Assembly (NCBI GenBank): GCA_041738715.1
Contig: JBGSPI010000138.1
Span: forward strand, 1-64,000
Length of the DNA stretch: 64,000 bases
Source: Chamaesiphon sp041738715
GTDB lineage: Bacteria > Cyanobacteriota > Cyanobacteriia > Cyanobacteriales > Chamaesiphonaceae
Direction of reading: 5' to 3'
How positions within the stretch are numbered: position 1 is the stretch's first letter; every line of letters begins with the position of its first letter. The translations under genes and the position numbers were made by a program. Of this stretch, positions 18,867 to 26,267 are shown in pieces. A model generated the notes under the pieces. The model had not been told where the DNA came from, ran no database searches, and saw only the letters and a program-made list of their open reading frames with translations.

Positions 18867-18907
18867 GATCTCAACTTCGATCTGATCTTCAGATCGAAGT
18901 TGAGATC
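18867..18907. repeat. perfect inverted repeat, 19-bp arms
   Basis: Arms run 18867-18885 and 18889-18907 (GATCTCAACTTCGATCTGA and its exact inverse) with a three-base loop TCT. It lies in the 360-base spacer (18768-19127) between a HEAT-repeat gene and the GNAT gene, both minus strand. No T-run follows, so a simple Rho-independent terminator is not obvious; it may still end the HEAT transcript or be a dispersed hairpin repeat. Confidence 0.8.
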
Positions 18908-18954
18908 GCCACTGTCAAGGTAATCAGTACCGCTTGAGATGCAAAGTCCGCACT

Positions 18955-19010
18955 GTCTCCTTCTCTGCGAGACGCTGTGCCTCCGGCAGGCCGCCAACAC
19001 GAACGGAGAG
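18955..19010. repeat. small dispersed repeat (TCTCCTTCTCTGCGAGACGC...GAACGGAGA)
   Basis: This spacer stretch is GC-richer than its surroundings and has the TCTCC...GAGACGCTGTGCC...CGAACGGAGA pattern of small dispersed repeats found in many filamentous and unicellular cyanobacteria. It has no coding role. The adjoining 19011-19060 (CTTCGACAAGCTCAGTGC) is another widespread repeat core. Confidence 0.5.
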
Positions 19011-19127
19011 GCCCCGCCAACGACAAGTGCGCTTCGACAAGCTCAGTGCTCAGTTAGAGCTATGCGGACTAATCAAAAAACAGACTAACAACCTTGACGA
19101 TTGCGTTGAAACTGGTGAATTTGCGAC

Positions 19128-20006
19128 CTAATCCTCTGCTTGATTTTCGATTTTGGCGATCGCTAATTTGGCGAGAATCCTAACTGGTTCGAGTTCGTCG
19201 CCCAGAGCAGCTTGGAGAGGCACCAGTGCGGATCGATCGCCCAATTTGCCCAAGGAGACAGCAGCGGTGCGGCGGACTTCTCCATCGGGATCGTTTAGTG
19301 CCAGAATTAGGGGGGGAACGGCGGGAAGATAAGCTAATTTCCCCAGTGCGGAAGCTGCTTCCGATCGAACATTGGGATCTTTATCGCTGAGGATTTCGAT
19401 CAGGATTTGATAAGATCGTTCATCGCTTCGATCTTGAGCTAAATGGGCGATCGCCCCAACAGCAGCACAGCGCACATCGATCGAATCAGAGGCGATCGCA
19501 TTCTCCAAATAAGGAGCCGCCTCCGGTCCAATAAATGCCAAAGCCCAGGCGGCATGACCTTTCGTACTTTCAGGTTGAGTAGGATCGGCTAAAATTTCTA
19601 GCAGGGCTGAGACAGAGGCTTCGCCCGTGCGGGCGAGGGCACCAACTGCCGAACCTCTGACAACTGTATCCTCATCATTGAGCAGTGCGTATACCAAGCT
19701 GGGCACAGCAGTAGGATCACCAATTAGAGTTAGGGTTTTGCCAGCCGCCCGCCGCACGACTGGATTAGGATGATTTAATAAAGCCTCAATCAGAAATGGT
19801 GTAGCTGATTCACCAATTTCGCCGAGTGTCTCGGCAAATTGGAGCCTTACAATCCCCCGAGAATCACCCAAACACTCGACCAATTGTTTTAGGACTGTGT
19901 GATTACTGAGATCGAATGTATCGAGACTGATTTGCTCGGTAATCGATCTCATCAGAGCATCAGTTTCGGCATGATCTAACAAAACAGGTGTATCTTCAGA
20001 TTTCAT
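19128..20006 (-). CDS. HEAT-repeat protein (phycobilisome-lyase-like repeats)
   Basis: 292 residues built from about eight 31-residue HEAT/PBS-lyase repeats: IVRLQFAETLGEIGESATPF, VVRRAAGKTLTLIGDPTAVP, VVRGSAVGALARTGEASVSA, DVRCAAVGAIAHLAQD, NVRSEAASALGKLAYLPAVP, EVRRTAAVSLGKLGDRSALV. Such proteins include CpcE/F-, CpeY/Z- and NblB-type phycobiliprotein factors but also unrelated scaffolds, so I do not assign a lyase role. It is 5 bases after the small gene at 20012-20248 and surely in its operon; another HEAT gene is divergent from the pair. Confidence 0.82.
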   Translation of the reverse strand: MKSEDTPVLLDHAETDALMRSITEQISLDTFDLSNHTVLKQLVECLGDSRGIVRLQFAETLGEIGESATPFLIEALLNHPNPVVRRAAGKTLTLIGDPTAVPSLVYALLNDEDTVVRGSAVGALARTGEASVSALLEILADPTQPESTKGHAAWALAFIGPEAAPYLENAIASDSIDVRCAAVGAIAHLAQDRSDERSYQILIEILSDKDPNVRSEAASALGKLAYLPAVPPLILALNDPDGEVRRTAAVSLGKLGDRSALVPLQAALGDELEPVRILAKLAIAKIENQAED

Positions 20007-20011
20007 GTCAA

Positions 20012-20248
20012 TTAATTACTTGCAGTCAGTGCAGCTAGACGAGTGTGAAGATCTGCCATCATCGCATCAATTTTGGCAAGTTCTGGCTCAATTTGGGCCA
20101 TCGACTTAGCTTTGGGCAGTTTAGCCTTTTGGATTGTTTCCAGAGTGTCATTGACTAATCGATCGCGATATTTCTGGAGTTCAATGATAATTTCTTCTAG
20201 TTCGACAGCCGTAACCTGCTCTGTAGTAGTTTCAGTTGAGTCAGACAT
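20012..20248 (-). CDS. small helical protein, function unknown
   Basis: 78 residues, acidic N-terminus (SDSTETTTEQVTAVELEEII) and two predicted helices that could form a hairpin or coiled coil (ELQKYRDRLVNDTLETIQKA and EPELAKIDAMMADLHTRLAA). It is the first gene of a two-gene unit with the HEAT protein, whose start is 5 bases past its stop, so the two products probably work together. Family not recognised. Confidence 0.7.
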   Translation of the reverse strand: MSDSTETTTEQVTAVELEEIIIELQKYRDRLVNDTLETIQKAKLPKAKSMAQIEPELAKIDAMMADLHTRLAALTASN

Positions 20249-20388
20249 TGTTAAATGGTTCCTAAAAATTATTATTTTATAACTGCGCAGAATTGAGGTT
20301 TTAGCACTCGATCATAAATCTTCTCAGATCCCGTTACCAAGTGGTACAGCTTTTGATTACAGTAGGTAAAGATGTTTATAATGTTGTT

Positions 20389-21051
20389 ATGGAATTGCCG
20401 GAAATTGAAGCTGCGCTAAGTAATCCTGACTTTCAATATCGTCTCAAAGCGATTTCGGCTCTGAAAGATTACGATCAGGACACAGCTATTCCAATTTTAG
20501 TTGGTCAACTTCACGACACAGAATTCTTAGTCCGATCTTTTGTTGCCAGAGGTTTAGGACAACACCAGAGCGCGGCATCTTTTGCCGCGCTGTTGGAAAT
20601 GAGCAAATTTGACGATACTCCCAATGTCCGCGCGGAAGCTGCCAATTCCCTATCACTATTTGGCAAGGTCTCAATTTCCCACTTAGTTTCGGTATTTTGT
20701 CAAGACGATCATTGGTTAGTGCGGCGGAGTATTCTCGCAGCTTTGGAAGAGCTAGATTGTCCCGCTGAATTGGTCGAAATCTGCACTGAAGCCCTCGCTG
20801 GCGAAGATTTAGCAGTTAAAGAGGCGGCGATCGATTGTTTAGGTTCTCTCGCTAATACCAGTCACCACGGATCTGTCCTCGCCCAATTACTGGTTCTGAC
20901 TCAATCTGATGACCCTCGACTGCGGACTAGAGTTGCCTATGCACTGCAAAAATTTGACGAACCTCAAGCACAAGAAGCTCTCCTCGAACTTCGACAAGAC
21001 TCAAATCGCCAGGTTGTGGCGGCGGCTCTAGAAAATCTGTTTCGTCAATAG
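20389..21051 (+). CDS. HEAT-repeat protein, NblB-like size
   Basis: 220 residues from the ATG at ELPEIEAALSNPDFQYRLKA. Repeats: YRLKAISALKDYDQDTAIP, LVRSFVARGLGQHQSAASF, NVRAEAANSLSLFGKVSI, LVRRSILAALEELDCPAEL, AVKEAAIDCLGSLANTS, RLRTRVAYALQKFDEPQAQ. Length and repeat type resemble NblB and related phycobilisome proteins, but the assignment is only suggestive. The frame is open to a GTG at 20341; the ATG gives a family-like N-terminus. Divergent from the 20012/19128 pair. Confidence 0.75.
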   Translation: MELPEIEAALSNPDFQYRLKAISALKDYDQDTAIPILVGQLHDTEFLVRSFVARGLGQHQSAASFAALLEMSKFDDTPNVRAEAANSLSLFGKVSISHLVSVFCQDDHWLVRRSILAALEELDCPAELVEICTEALAGEDLAVKEAAIDCLGSLANTSHHGSVLAQLLVLTQSDDPRLRTRVAYALQKFDEPQAQEALLELRQDSNRQVVAAALENLFRQ

Positions 21052-21249
21052 CCACGGACGATTAGGATTCTACTCTATCGAGTTCGTCGAGTATTTCCAA
21101 ACCTCTCGCCGCTCTAGCCTTGAATCGATTGTAGGTGTCAAACTCGACTAAAGCCACTGTAGTGCCCTTCAATAATTTTGTTGACACTCACACCTTGGCT
21201 AGCGGCTAAAGCCTTCAGGCAAGGTTCTAGATATTTGTAGAAACACGGA

Positions 21250-21270
21250 AACCCCGCTATAAGCGAGGTT
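21250..21270 (-). terminator. possible terminator hairpin after tRNA-Cys
   Basis: On the minus strand AACCTCGCT-TAT-AGCGGGGTT forms a 9-pair stem with one mismatch, starting about 9 bases past the tRNA-Cys 3' end. The T-run after it is short (TTTCCG), so the call is tentative. Confidence 0.4.
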
Positions 21271-21278
21271 TTGATTAA

Positions 21279-21350
<72 letters not shown>

Positions 21351-21790
21351 ATGTAACAGTTTGGTTCGTGTACTCAACGAGTATATCATACTTGCGGAGC
21401 TAAATCGGAGCTAAACGACACAGTGGGTTAAATGTAATTTAGGTAATCCAATGTTTTGTGCAACAATAATGTTGCGACTGGGGTTAGCGACGACCATGTA
21501 GCTATCTCATTGTCGCCAATTAAATAACCGTTATCATCATAGCGCGATATTTGCTCTAGGTAAAGATTGAGTATTTTCACCATAATATAGGAACATTCCA
21601 GGAGTAAAGATATCTGGGGCGGGGAACACCCAATCACTGAATAACGTCTGCGATCGAGATAAGATGGAGAAAAAATTGACCAAATCGCTAGTACGATGAG
21701 GGGTAATTTCAGACTAAAATCCTTTAAAAGTACGAGAAAAGACTGAAGGTAAAACTAGACTTCAAGGCTTAAACTAGTTATTGAAGACCA
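21351..21790. other. spacer before the SLBB gene; only a doubtful short frame
   Basis: A minus-strand frame at 21428-21637 could encode up to 69 residues, the later part reading MVKILNLYLEQISRYDDNG. No ribosome binding site, partner gene or recognised domain supports it. The last 80 bases presumably hold the promoter of the export gene at 21791. The part before the tRNA (21052-21249) shows nothing. Confidence 0.4.
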
Positions 21791-23674
21791 ATGCAATCAC
21801 AACCACTATCTAAATCTTCTATGAATACTGCTAGTTTGCGGACTTACATTTACAAAAGTCTGATCCTTGGGTTGGTTCCAGTGATGGCGATTGCCAGCCT
21901 GCCATCGGTCGGTTTGACAGCACCATCCAAAGCACGTAAGCCGCAGACTCCAGCTAGATCTACGAATATTAGACCGATCGATCGAACTTCTATTCCCCAA
22001 GGTGCTTTCGCCGACTCTTACACCCTCGGTCCAGGCGATAGGTTACGGGTAGATATTTTCAATGTCCCAGAATACAGTGGTGAATTTTCAATTCTGGCTG
22101 ATGGCACAATTAACTTACCAGTAGTTGGTGCTGTCCCGATCCAAGGACAAACCATCCAACGAGCTTCTAGCGCACTCACTGGTTATTTTTCTCGATACGT
22201 TAAACGTCCTCTCGTCACTATTAGTCTGCTAGCTCCCCGTCCTGTTCAAGTTGCCATTGCGGGAGAAATCAGTCGGGCGGGGTCTTATACTGTGCCCTTT
22301 ACGCTAGAAAACCGCAAATTCCCCACCATCAGCCAAATCATCCAACTAGCTGGCGGAACTAATCAAACTGCTAACTTACGGCAAGTTCAAGTCCGTCGTG
22401 CTTCTACGGGCCGAGTGGTTTCCGTCAATATTTTCGATGTCCTCCAACGGGGGAATACCGCACAAGATATCAGTTTGCGCGATGGCGATACAATTTTCAT
22501 CCCGCGATCGGAAAACGTTAGTTCTGCCGACCTCCTCCGAGTATCCGGTTCCAATCTAGCTAACCAAGATGCCGCAATTAAGGTTGCAGTTGTGGGTGAA
22601 GTTGGCAAACCAGGAACGTATACCCTTAGAGGTGAATCCAGCCCATCAGGTGGTTCGGCAGCAATAGGAGCACGTGTCTCACCACCCACCCTGACAGAAG
22701 CAATTAAAATTGCTGGGGGAAGTACAGCTTCTGCCGACTTGACAAAGATTCGCGTCCGCCGCAACACCCGTACTGGTCCCGGTCAAACCTTGCCGATCAA
22801 TTTGTTAAGCCTACTACAATCTGGCGATTTCAGTCAGGATATCGTGCTTCAGGATGGAGATACGATCGTCCTCCCCACCAGTTCGGGAGTTAGTACCGCG
22901 AATAGTAGCTTGATTGCTGCATCTAATTTAGGTCCTCAATCAATCAGTCCAGTTAAAGTGGTCGTAGTTGGTGAAGTCAATCGTCCAGGTACTTACACAG
23001 TCCAAGGTGCCGCAAATACTACCAATAACAATACTCAATTAACTGGAACTGTCGCCCTACCCACCGTTACCCAAGCAATTCAAGCCGCAGCGGGAATTAA
23101 ACCGACAGCCGATATTCGGCAGATTCAATTGATTCGGACCACCAGATCTGGCGAGCAGAAAATCGCGCTCAATCTGTTTAAACTGCTCCAGCAAGGGGAT
23201 ACAAATCAAGATATCATCCTCCAAGAAGGTGATCGAATTTTCATTCCCCTCGCCACCAATAGCAGTGCCCAGGATGTTGATTTAATCGCATCCTCGACAT
23301 TCTCGCCTGCCACAATTCGAGTTAATGTGATCGGTGAAATATCTACCAAATTTCCCAAGGGTCAACTCGGTTCCCTTGAAATGCCACCCAACACAACTCT
23401 CAACCAAGCAATCTTGATTGCTGGTGGCTTTGACAATGTGCGAGCGAATAAGAGCGAAGTTGACTTCATTCGACTCAATCCTAATGGCACTGTCACAAAA
23501 CGGATGATTAAGCTCAATTTTGCCAAGGGAATTGATCCTGAAAGTAACCCTCGACTCCAGAACAACGATACAATCGTGATCGGTCGATCGAACCTAACGC
23601 GGATTGGCGATGGCTTCAGTTCGATTCTTAGCCCCTTTACTGGTTTATTCAGTATCTTCAATATCTTGAGATAG
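21791..23674 (+). CDS. SLBB-domain polysaccharide export protein (Wza-like)
   Basis: 627 residues. Hydrophobic N-terminus (SLILGLVPVMAIASLPSVGL) acting as signal, then a poly-export domain (about 75-155, SYTLGPGDRLRVDIFNVPEY) and at least three SLBB repeats, each opening V-x-V-x-GE-(I/V)-x-(R/K)-x-G-(S/T)-Y-T: IAGEISRAGSYTVPF, VVGEVGKPGTYTLRG, VVGEVNRPGTYTVQG and a looser INVIGEISTKFPKGQLG type. It is the outer-membrane/periplasmic channel component for exopolysaccharide export. No Wzc, glycosyltransferase or flippase is adjacent, so it stands alone. A GxGD start at MNTASLRTYIYK is an alternative. Confidence 0.88.
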   Translation: MQSQPLSKSSMNTASLRTYIYKSLILGLVPVMAIASLPSVGLTAPSKARKPQTPARSTNIRPIDRTSIPQGAFADSYTLGPGDRLRVDIFNVPEYSGEFSILADGTINLPVVGAVPIQGQTIQRASSALTGYFSRYVKRPLVTISLLAPRPVQVAIAGEISRAGSYTVPFTLENRKFPTISQIIQLAGGTNQTANLRQVQVRRASTGRVVSVNIFDVLQRGNTAQDISLRDGDTIFIPRSENVSSADLLRVSGSNLANQDAAIKVAVVGEVGKPGTYTLRGESSPSGGSAAIGARVSPPTLTEAIKIAGGSTASADLTKIRVRRNTRTGPGQTLPINLLSLLQSGDFSQDIVLQDGDTIVLPTSSGVSTANSSLIAASNLGPQSISPVKVVVVGEVNRPGTYTVQGAANTTNNNTQLTGTVALPTVTQAIQAAAGIKPTADIRQIQLIRTTRSGEQKIALNLFKLLQQGDTNQDIILQEGDRIFIPLATNSSAQDVDLIASSTFSPATIRVNVIGEISTKFPKGQLGSLEMPPNTTLNQAILIAGGFDNVRANKSEVDFIRLNPNGTVTKRMIKLNFAKGIDPESNPRLQNNDTIVIGRSNLTRIGDGFSSILSPFTGLFSIFNILR

Positions 23675-23683
23675 GGGAATTGA

Positions 23684-23717
23684 GATGGGTGGGTTTTGAT
23701 TCCGCTCAACCCACCAT
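23684..23717. terminator. hairpin GATGGGTGGGTT ... AACCCACCATC after the SLBB gene
   Basis: An imperfect 11-12 bp stem with a ten-base loop begins 10 bases past the SLBB stop. It resembles the GTTGGGTT...AACCCAAC hairpins at 36138-36170 and 61433-61456 and probably belongs to the same dispersed hairpin family; here its location suits transcript end. There is no T-run. Confidence 0.5.
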
Positions 23718-23792
23718 CATGTCACTAGCTACTCAAGTAGCGATCGACGATAATAGATAGTTGGTCTGCCCGTTCGGTTTGTCTAAATTGCT

Positions 23793-24272
23793 ATGAATAC
23801 GAGTAACTTGCGAGACCTATACCAACAGGTCATCCTCGAACACTACAAAAAGCCGAAACATCGCGGCAAAATCGATCCAGCCGATCGCTATCAGAAAGGA
23901 CATAATCCCTCCTGTGGTGATACGATCGAGTTGACCGTGCAGTTAGATCCTACTGGCGAACGGATTTCTGATGTCAAATTTCAAGGCGAAGGTTGTGCGA
24001 TTGCTATGGCTTCAGTCGATTTGATGGCAGGAGCTTTACCTGGAAAAACAATCGCTGAGGCTTTGGATCTGGTTCAAGTTTTTCAAGGAATGATGAAAGG
24101 CGAAGCTGAATTTCCCAAGGAACAGCGCAAACTAAATGTGATGCAAGGAGTGGCTCAGTTTCCGGTGCGGATTAAATGTGCAAACCTCGGCTGGCATACA
24201 CTTAGAGCGGCACTCCAAATGAATGGAGAGGCAAAAGTTGCGGATTTTATTAGCAATGAGGGTGAATCGTGA
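23793..24272 (+). CDS. sufU: SufU-type Fe-S cluster assembly protein
   Basis: 159 residues of the NifU-N/IscU fold. The three Cys are in place: NPSCGDTIEL, EGCAIAMASVDLM and RIKCANLGWHTL; the first is preceded by HYKKPKHRGKI. SufU accepts sulfur from the desulfurase SufS and acts as zinc-dependent sulfurtransfer or scaffold. The catalytic desulfurase of this window (39476) is far away. Overlaps the Ycf51 gene start by 4 bases, indicating translational coupling. Confidence 0.88.
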   Translation: MNTSNLRDLYQQVILEHYKKPKHRGKIDPADRYQKGHNPSCGDTIELTVQLDPTGERISDVKFQGEGCAIAMASVDLMAGALPGKTIAEALDLVQVFQGMMKGEAEFPKEQRKLNVMQGVAQFPVRIKCANLGWHTLRAALQMNGEAKVADFISNEGES

Positions 24273-24787
24273 TTACAACTGCTGAATTTTTTCAATATTG
24301 CCAATGGGCGGGAATTGCTACTCTAGCTTTTGCGGCGATCACGATTCTCGCGATTGTGCTAAATTGGTCATTTCGCTACAGATTGGTAGGGGCGACAGGA
24401 TTTATGGGGGTACTGACTGCTGGCTTATTTGCCCTGAGTTTAGTCCCAATCGTGCATACGACAGTTCCCGGTGCGCTACATTATTCATTAATTTACGATA
24501 ATGGTAGCGATCGAGCGACAATTTCCGTCCCCACACCAATTAGTGAAACAGAATTGGATGCGACTTTACGTCAAGCCGCTGCTGATTTATATTCCTATGG
24601 TAGATCTGGTCAAGCAGACCGACAACTAAAAATTCGGGCTAGAACCGTAATCCATCCCCAACCTGGGTTATCAGAACCACTAGTATTAGGGGAAGTTACC
24701 CGTTCTTTGACAACGGGAACAGATCGAAGTCTAGATTTGCAGATCGATCGAGGTAATTTGGCTAAACTAGCGCAAACTCAGGGATAG
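24269..24787 (+). CDS. Ycf51-family membrane protein
   Basis: 172 residues. Two membrane helices (IATLAFAAITILAIVLNWSF and VGATGFMGVLTAGLFALSL) and a soluble C-terminal part (SETELDATLRQAAADLYSYG) match Ycf51 of cyanobacteria and red-algal plastids, of unknown function. Uses a GTG start inside the sufU stop (GTGA overlap). Confidence 0.85.
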   Translation: MITTAEFFQYCQWAGIATLAFAAITILAIVLNWSFRYRLVGATGFMGVLTAGLFALSLVPIVHTTVPGALHYSLIYDNGSDRATISVPTPISETELDATLRQAAADLYSYGRSGQADRQLKIRARTVIHPQPGLSEPLVLGEVTRSLTTGTDRSLDLQIDRGNLAKLAQTQG

Positions 24788-24815
24788 AATCCAGTCGATC
24801 TAATTTGGTGGGATA

Positions 24816-24856
24816 AATGAGGAGACAATCTGATTGGTTGTCCCCTCATTATTTTA
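24816..24856 (+). terminator. Rho-independent terminator after ycf51
   Basis: Stem AATGAGGAGACAA / TTGTCCCCTCATT (13 pairs, one mismatch) with a nine-base loop, then ATTTTAT. It closes the sufU-ycf51 unit. Confidence 0.75.
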
Positions 24857-25165
24857 TACTCGATCGACTCAGGATCGAAATCTATCGGCTAAATTAGGAT
24901 CGAGTGGTTAGAGATAGATTCAATTGGGGAACAATATTGAGAGTTGCAACGATAGCTCCACTATCTAGTGAACCGAGATTTATCGATCGACTAATTCCTG
25001 GTTCAACTAGAATTACCAATCTAGGATCTAGAACCAGAAATTTCTCACTAGCTTTTCTCCCCGAAATCGTGAGCATCTGTGGGTTATGCCCAGAAACTTC
25101 AGTCTTGGAGAATATTCTTAATGAGTTCATATAATTAAAATTTAGATATAAAGCTGGTCAACTTC
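24857..25165. other. spacer with two overlapping antisense frames of doubtful status
   Basis: Opposed frames of 76-78 codons exist (plus 24904-25134; minus 24894-25130). They cover the same bases and neither has a clear ribosome binding site, neighbour or recognised domain. The minus frame reads a little more protein-like (LVLDPRLVILVEPGISRSIN) but I do not call it. Confidence 0.35.
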
Positions 25166-26242
25166 ATGAGGATTAATGACGCAAACTTACTTCAGCAAGT
25201 CGTTAACTACCTAAACAACCATCGCGAAGCAATCCGGATCAAAAAGATGCTGTATTGTCTATGCACTAATAGATGGGAGAAAGATGCTGATTATCTAAAT
25301 TCGATTAATTCCCAGTATTTAATCGAGCAGATTATCAGAGAACATGATACTCTCGATAAGTTGAAACTTTTATTGCAAAAGCTGGTTAAGACGGTTAATA
25401 AACCTAAGCAATATATTGATATTGCCAAAATAATTTATCTGGCGATCGGTCAACTATATCCCGAATTCCAGCAAGAACATGGTAATAAGTCTGCGACACG
25501 TTCTCCAGGCGCAAAAGCAGCTACGCCTGCGTCTGCACCTACTCAGACATATACTAGTCAGGATGTTCCTTCGGCGATCGAACGGGCTTATACACCTGCG
25601 CCTACTCAGGCATATAATAGTCAGGATATCCCTTCAGCGATCGAACGGGCTTATACGCCTGTACCTACTCAAGCCTATACTAGTCAGGATATTCCTTCAG
25701 CAATTGAGCGGGCTTATACACCTGCACCTACTCAGGCATATACTAGTCATGATGTTCCTTCTTCTTTGCAACGCGCCTATGCCCCTGCTCCCACCCAACA
25801 ATTTGCAGCGGAAATTCCAGCAGACGATGAAGTAGCTGAATCTGCCTATGAAACCTATTGCGATCCAGAAATACCTGATGAGATTCCACTCGAAGAGATC
25901 GAAATTCCCGATTACGATCCGTTTGTGTTGCGTCAGAATGTGATGAGCTACACTAACCCACTGCGAGCAAAAATCATCCTGTTAGTAATGTTGCGTCCTC
26001 ACTTCAATTTTGGCAGTCAATCAGCATCAACAATGCGGGAATATCATCTGGATGATTTATTGTTGGAGGTGATGAAAACTTACCCAACACTTGAGGATCT
26101 GGAGGAAAGTATTACTTGTGCCGTCGAGCAATTAATTGAAGTTGAGGAATACGGCAAAGCCGCCACTGGATTAATCCAATCTTTAGTACCACTCTATGTA
26201 CTCAGAACTCAAGGAAAAGCACAAATAGCGGCAATTAATTAA
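25166..26242 (+). CDS. uncharacterised protein with a central 21-residue tandem repeat
   Basis: 358 residues. A helical, charged N-terminal domain (about 1-110, LQQVVNYLNNHREAIRIKKM) and a C-terminal helical domain (about 245-355, DPFVLRQNVMSYTNPLRAKI) flank a Pro/Ala/Thr linker in which APTQxYxSQD(V/I)PSAIERAYTP occurs four times (about residues 124-207), with a fifth degenerate start. The linker looks extended and may bind a partner repeatedly. The stop codon lies inside the left target duplication of the IS at 26248, so the gene is intact but its 3' flank has been replaced. Family not recognised. Confidence 0.75.
   Translation: MRINDANLLQQVVNYLNNHREAIRIKKMLYCLCTNRWEKDADYLNSINSQYLIEQIIREHDTLDKLKLLLQKLVKTVNKPKQYIDIAKIIYLAIGQLYPEFQQEHGNKSATRSPGAKAATPASAPTQTYTSQDVPSAIERAYTPAPTQAYNSQDIPSAIERAYTPVPTQAYTSQDIPSAIERAYTPAPTQAYTSHDVPSSLQRAYAPAPTQQFAAEIPADDEVAESAYETYCDPEIPDEIPLEEIEIPDYDPFVLRQNVMSYTNPLRAKIILLVMLRPHFNFGSQSASTMREYHLDDLLLEVMKTYPTLEDLEESITCAVEQLIEVEEYGKAATGLIQSLVPLYVLRTQGKAQIAAIN
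25535..25804. repeat. 63-bp in-frame tandem repeat, four full units
   Basis: Units begin at 25535, 25598, 25661 and 25724, each 63 bp, with a partial fifth from 25787. DNA identity is high between the first three and falls in the fourth (SHDVPSSLQRAYAP). The length is a multiple of three and keeps the frame, so copy number can vary without breaking the gene. Confidence 0.85.
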
Positions 26243-26247
26243 TAATT
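26239..26247. repeat. left target-site duplication TTAATAATT
   Basis: The same nine bases lie right after the other end of the element at 27564-27572. This copy contains the TAA stop of the upstream gene. Confidence 0.85.
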
Positions 26248-26267
26248 CTGTCGGGGCGACAAGTCGC

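Noticed and set aside
24894..25134. two opposed 76-78-codon frames in the spacer after ycf51
   Set aside because: They occupy the same bases on opposite strands, and I saw no ribosome binding site, partner or domain for either.
25535..25804. possible CRISPR array
   Set aside because: The 63-bp units are directly adjacent with no spacers, keep the reading frame and encode a protein repeat. No cas gene is near.
25479..25835. 118-codon frame in another phase of the tandem repeat
   Set aside because: The repeat length is a multiple of three, so all frames stay open. The chosen frame is the one with matching flanking domains.
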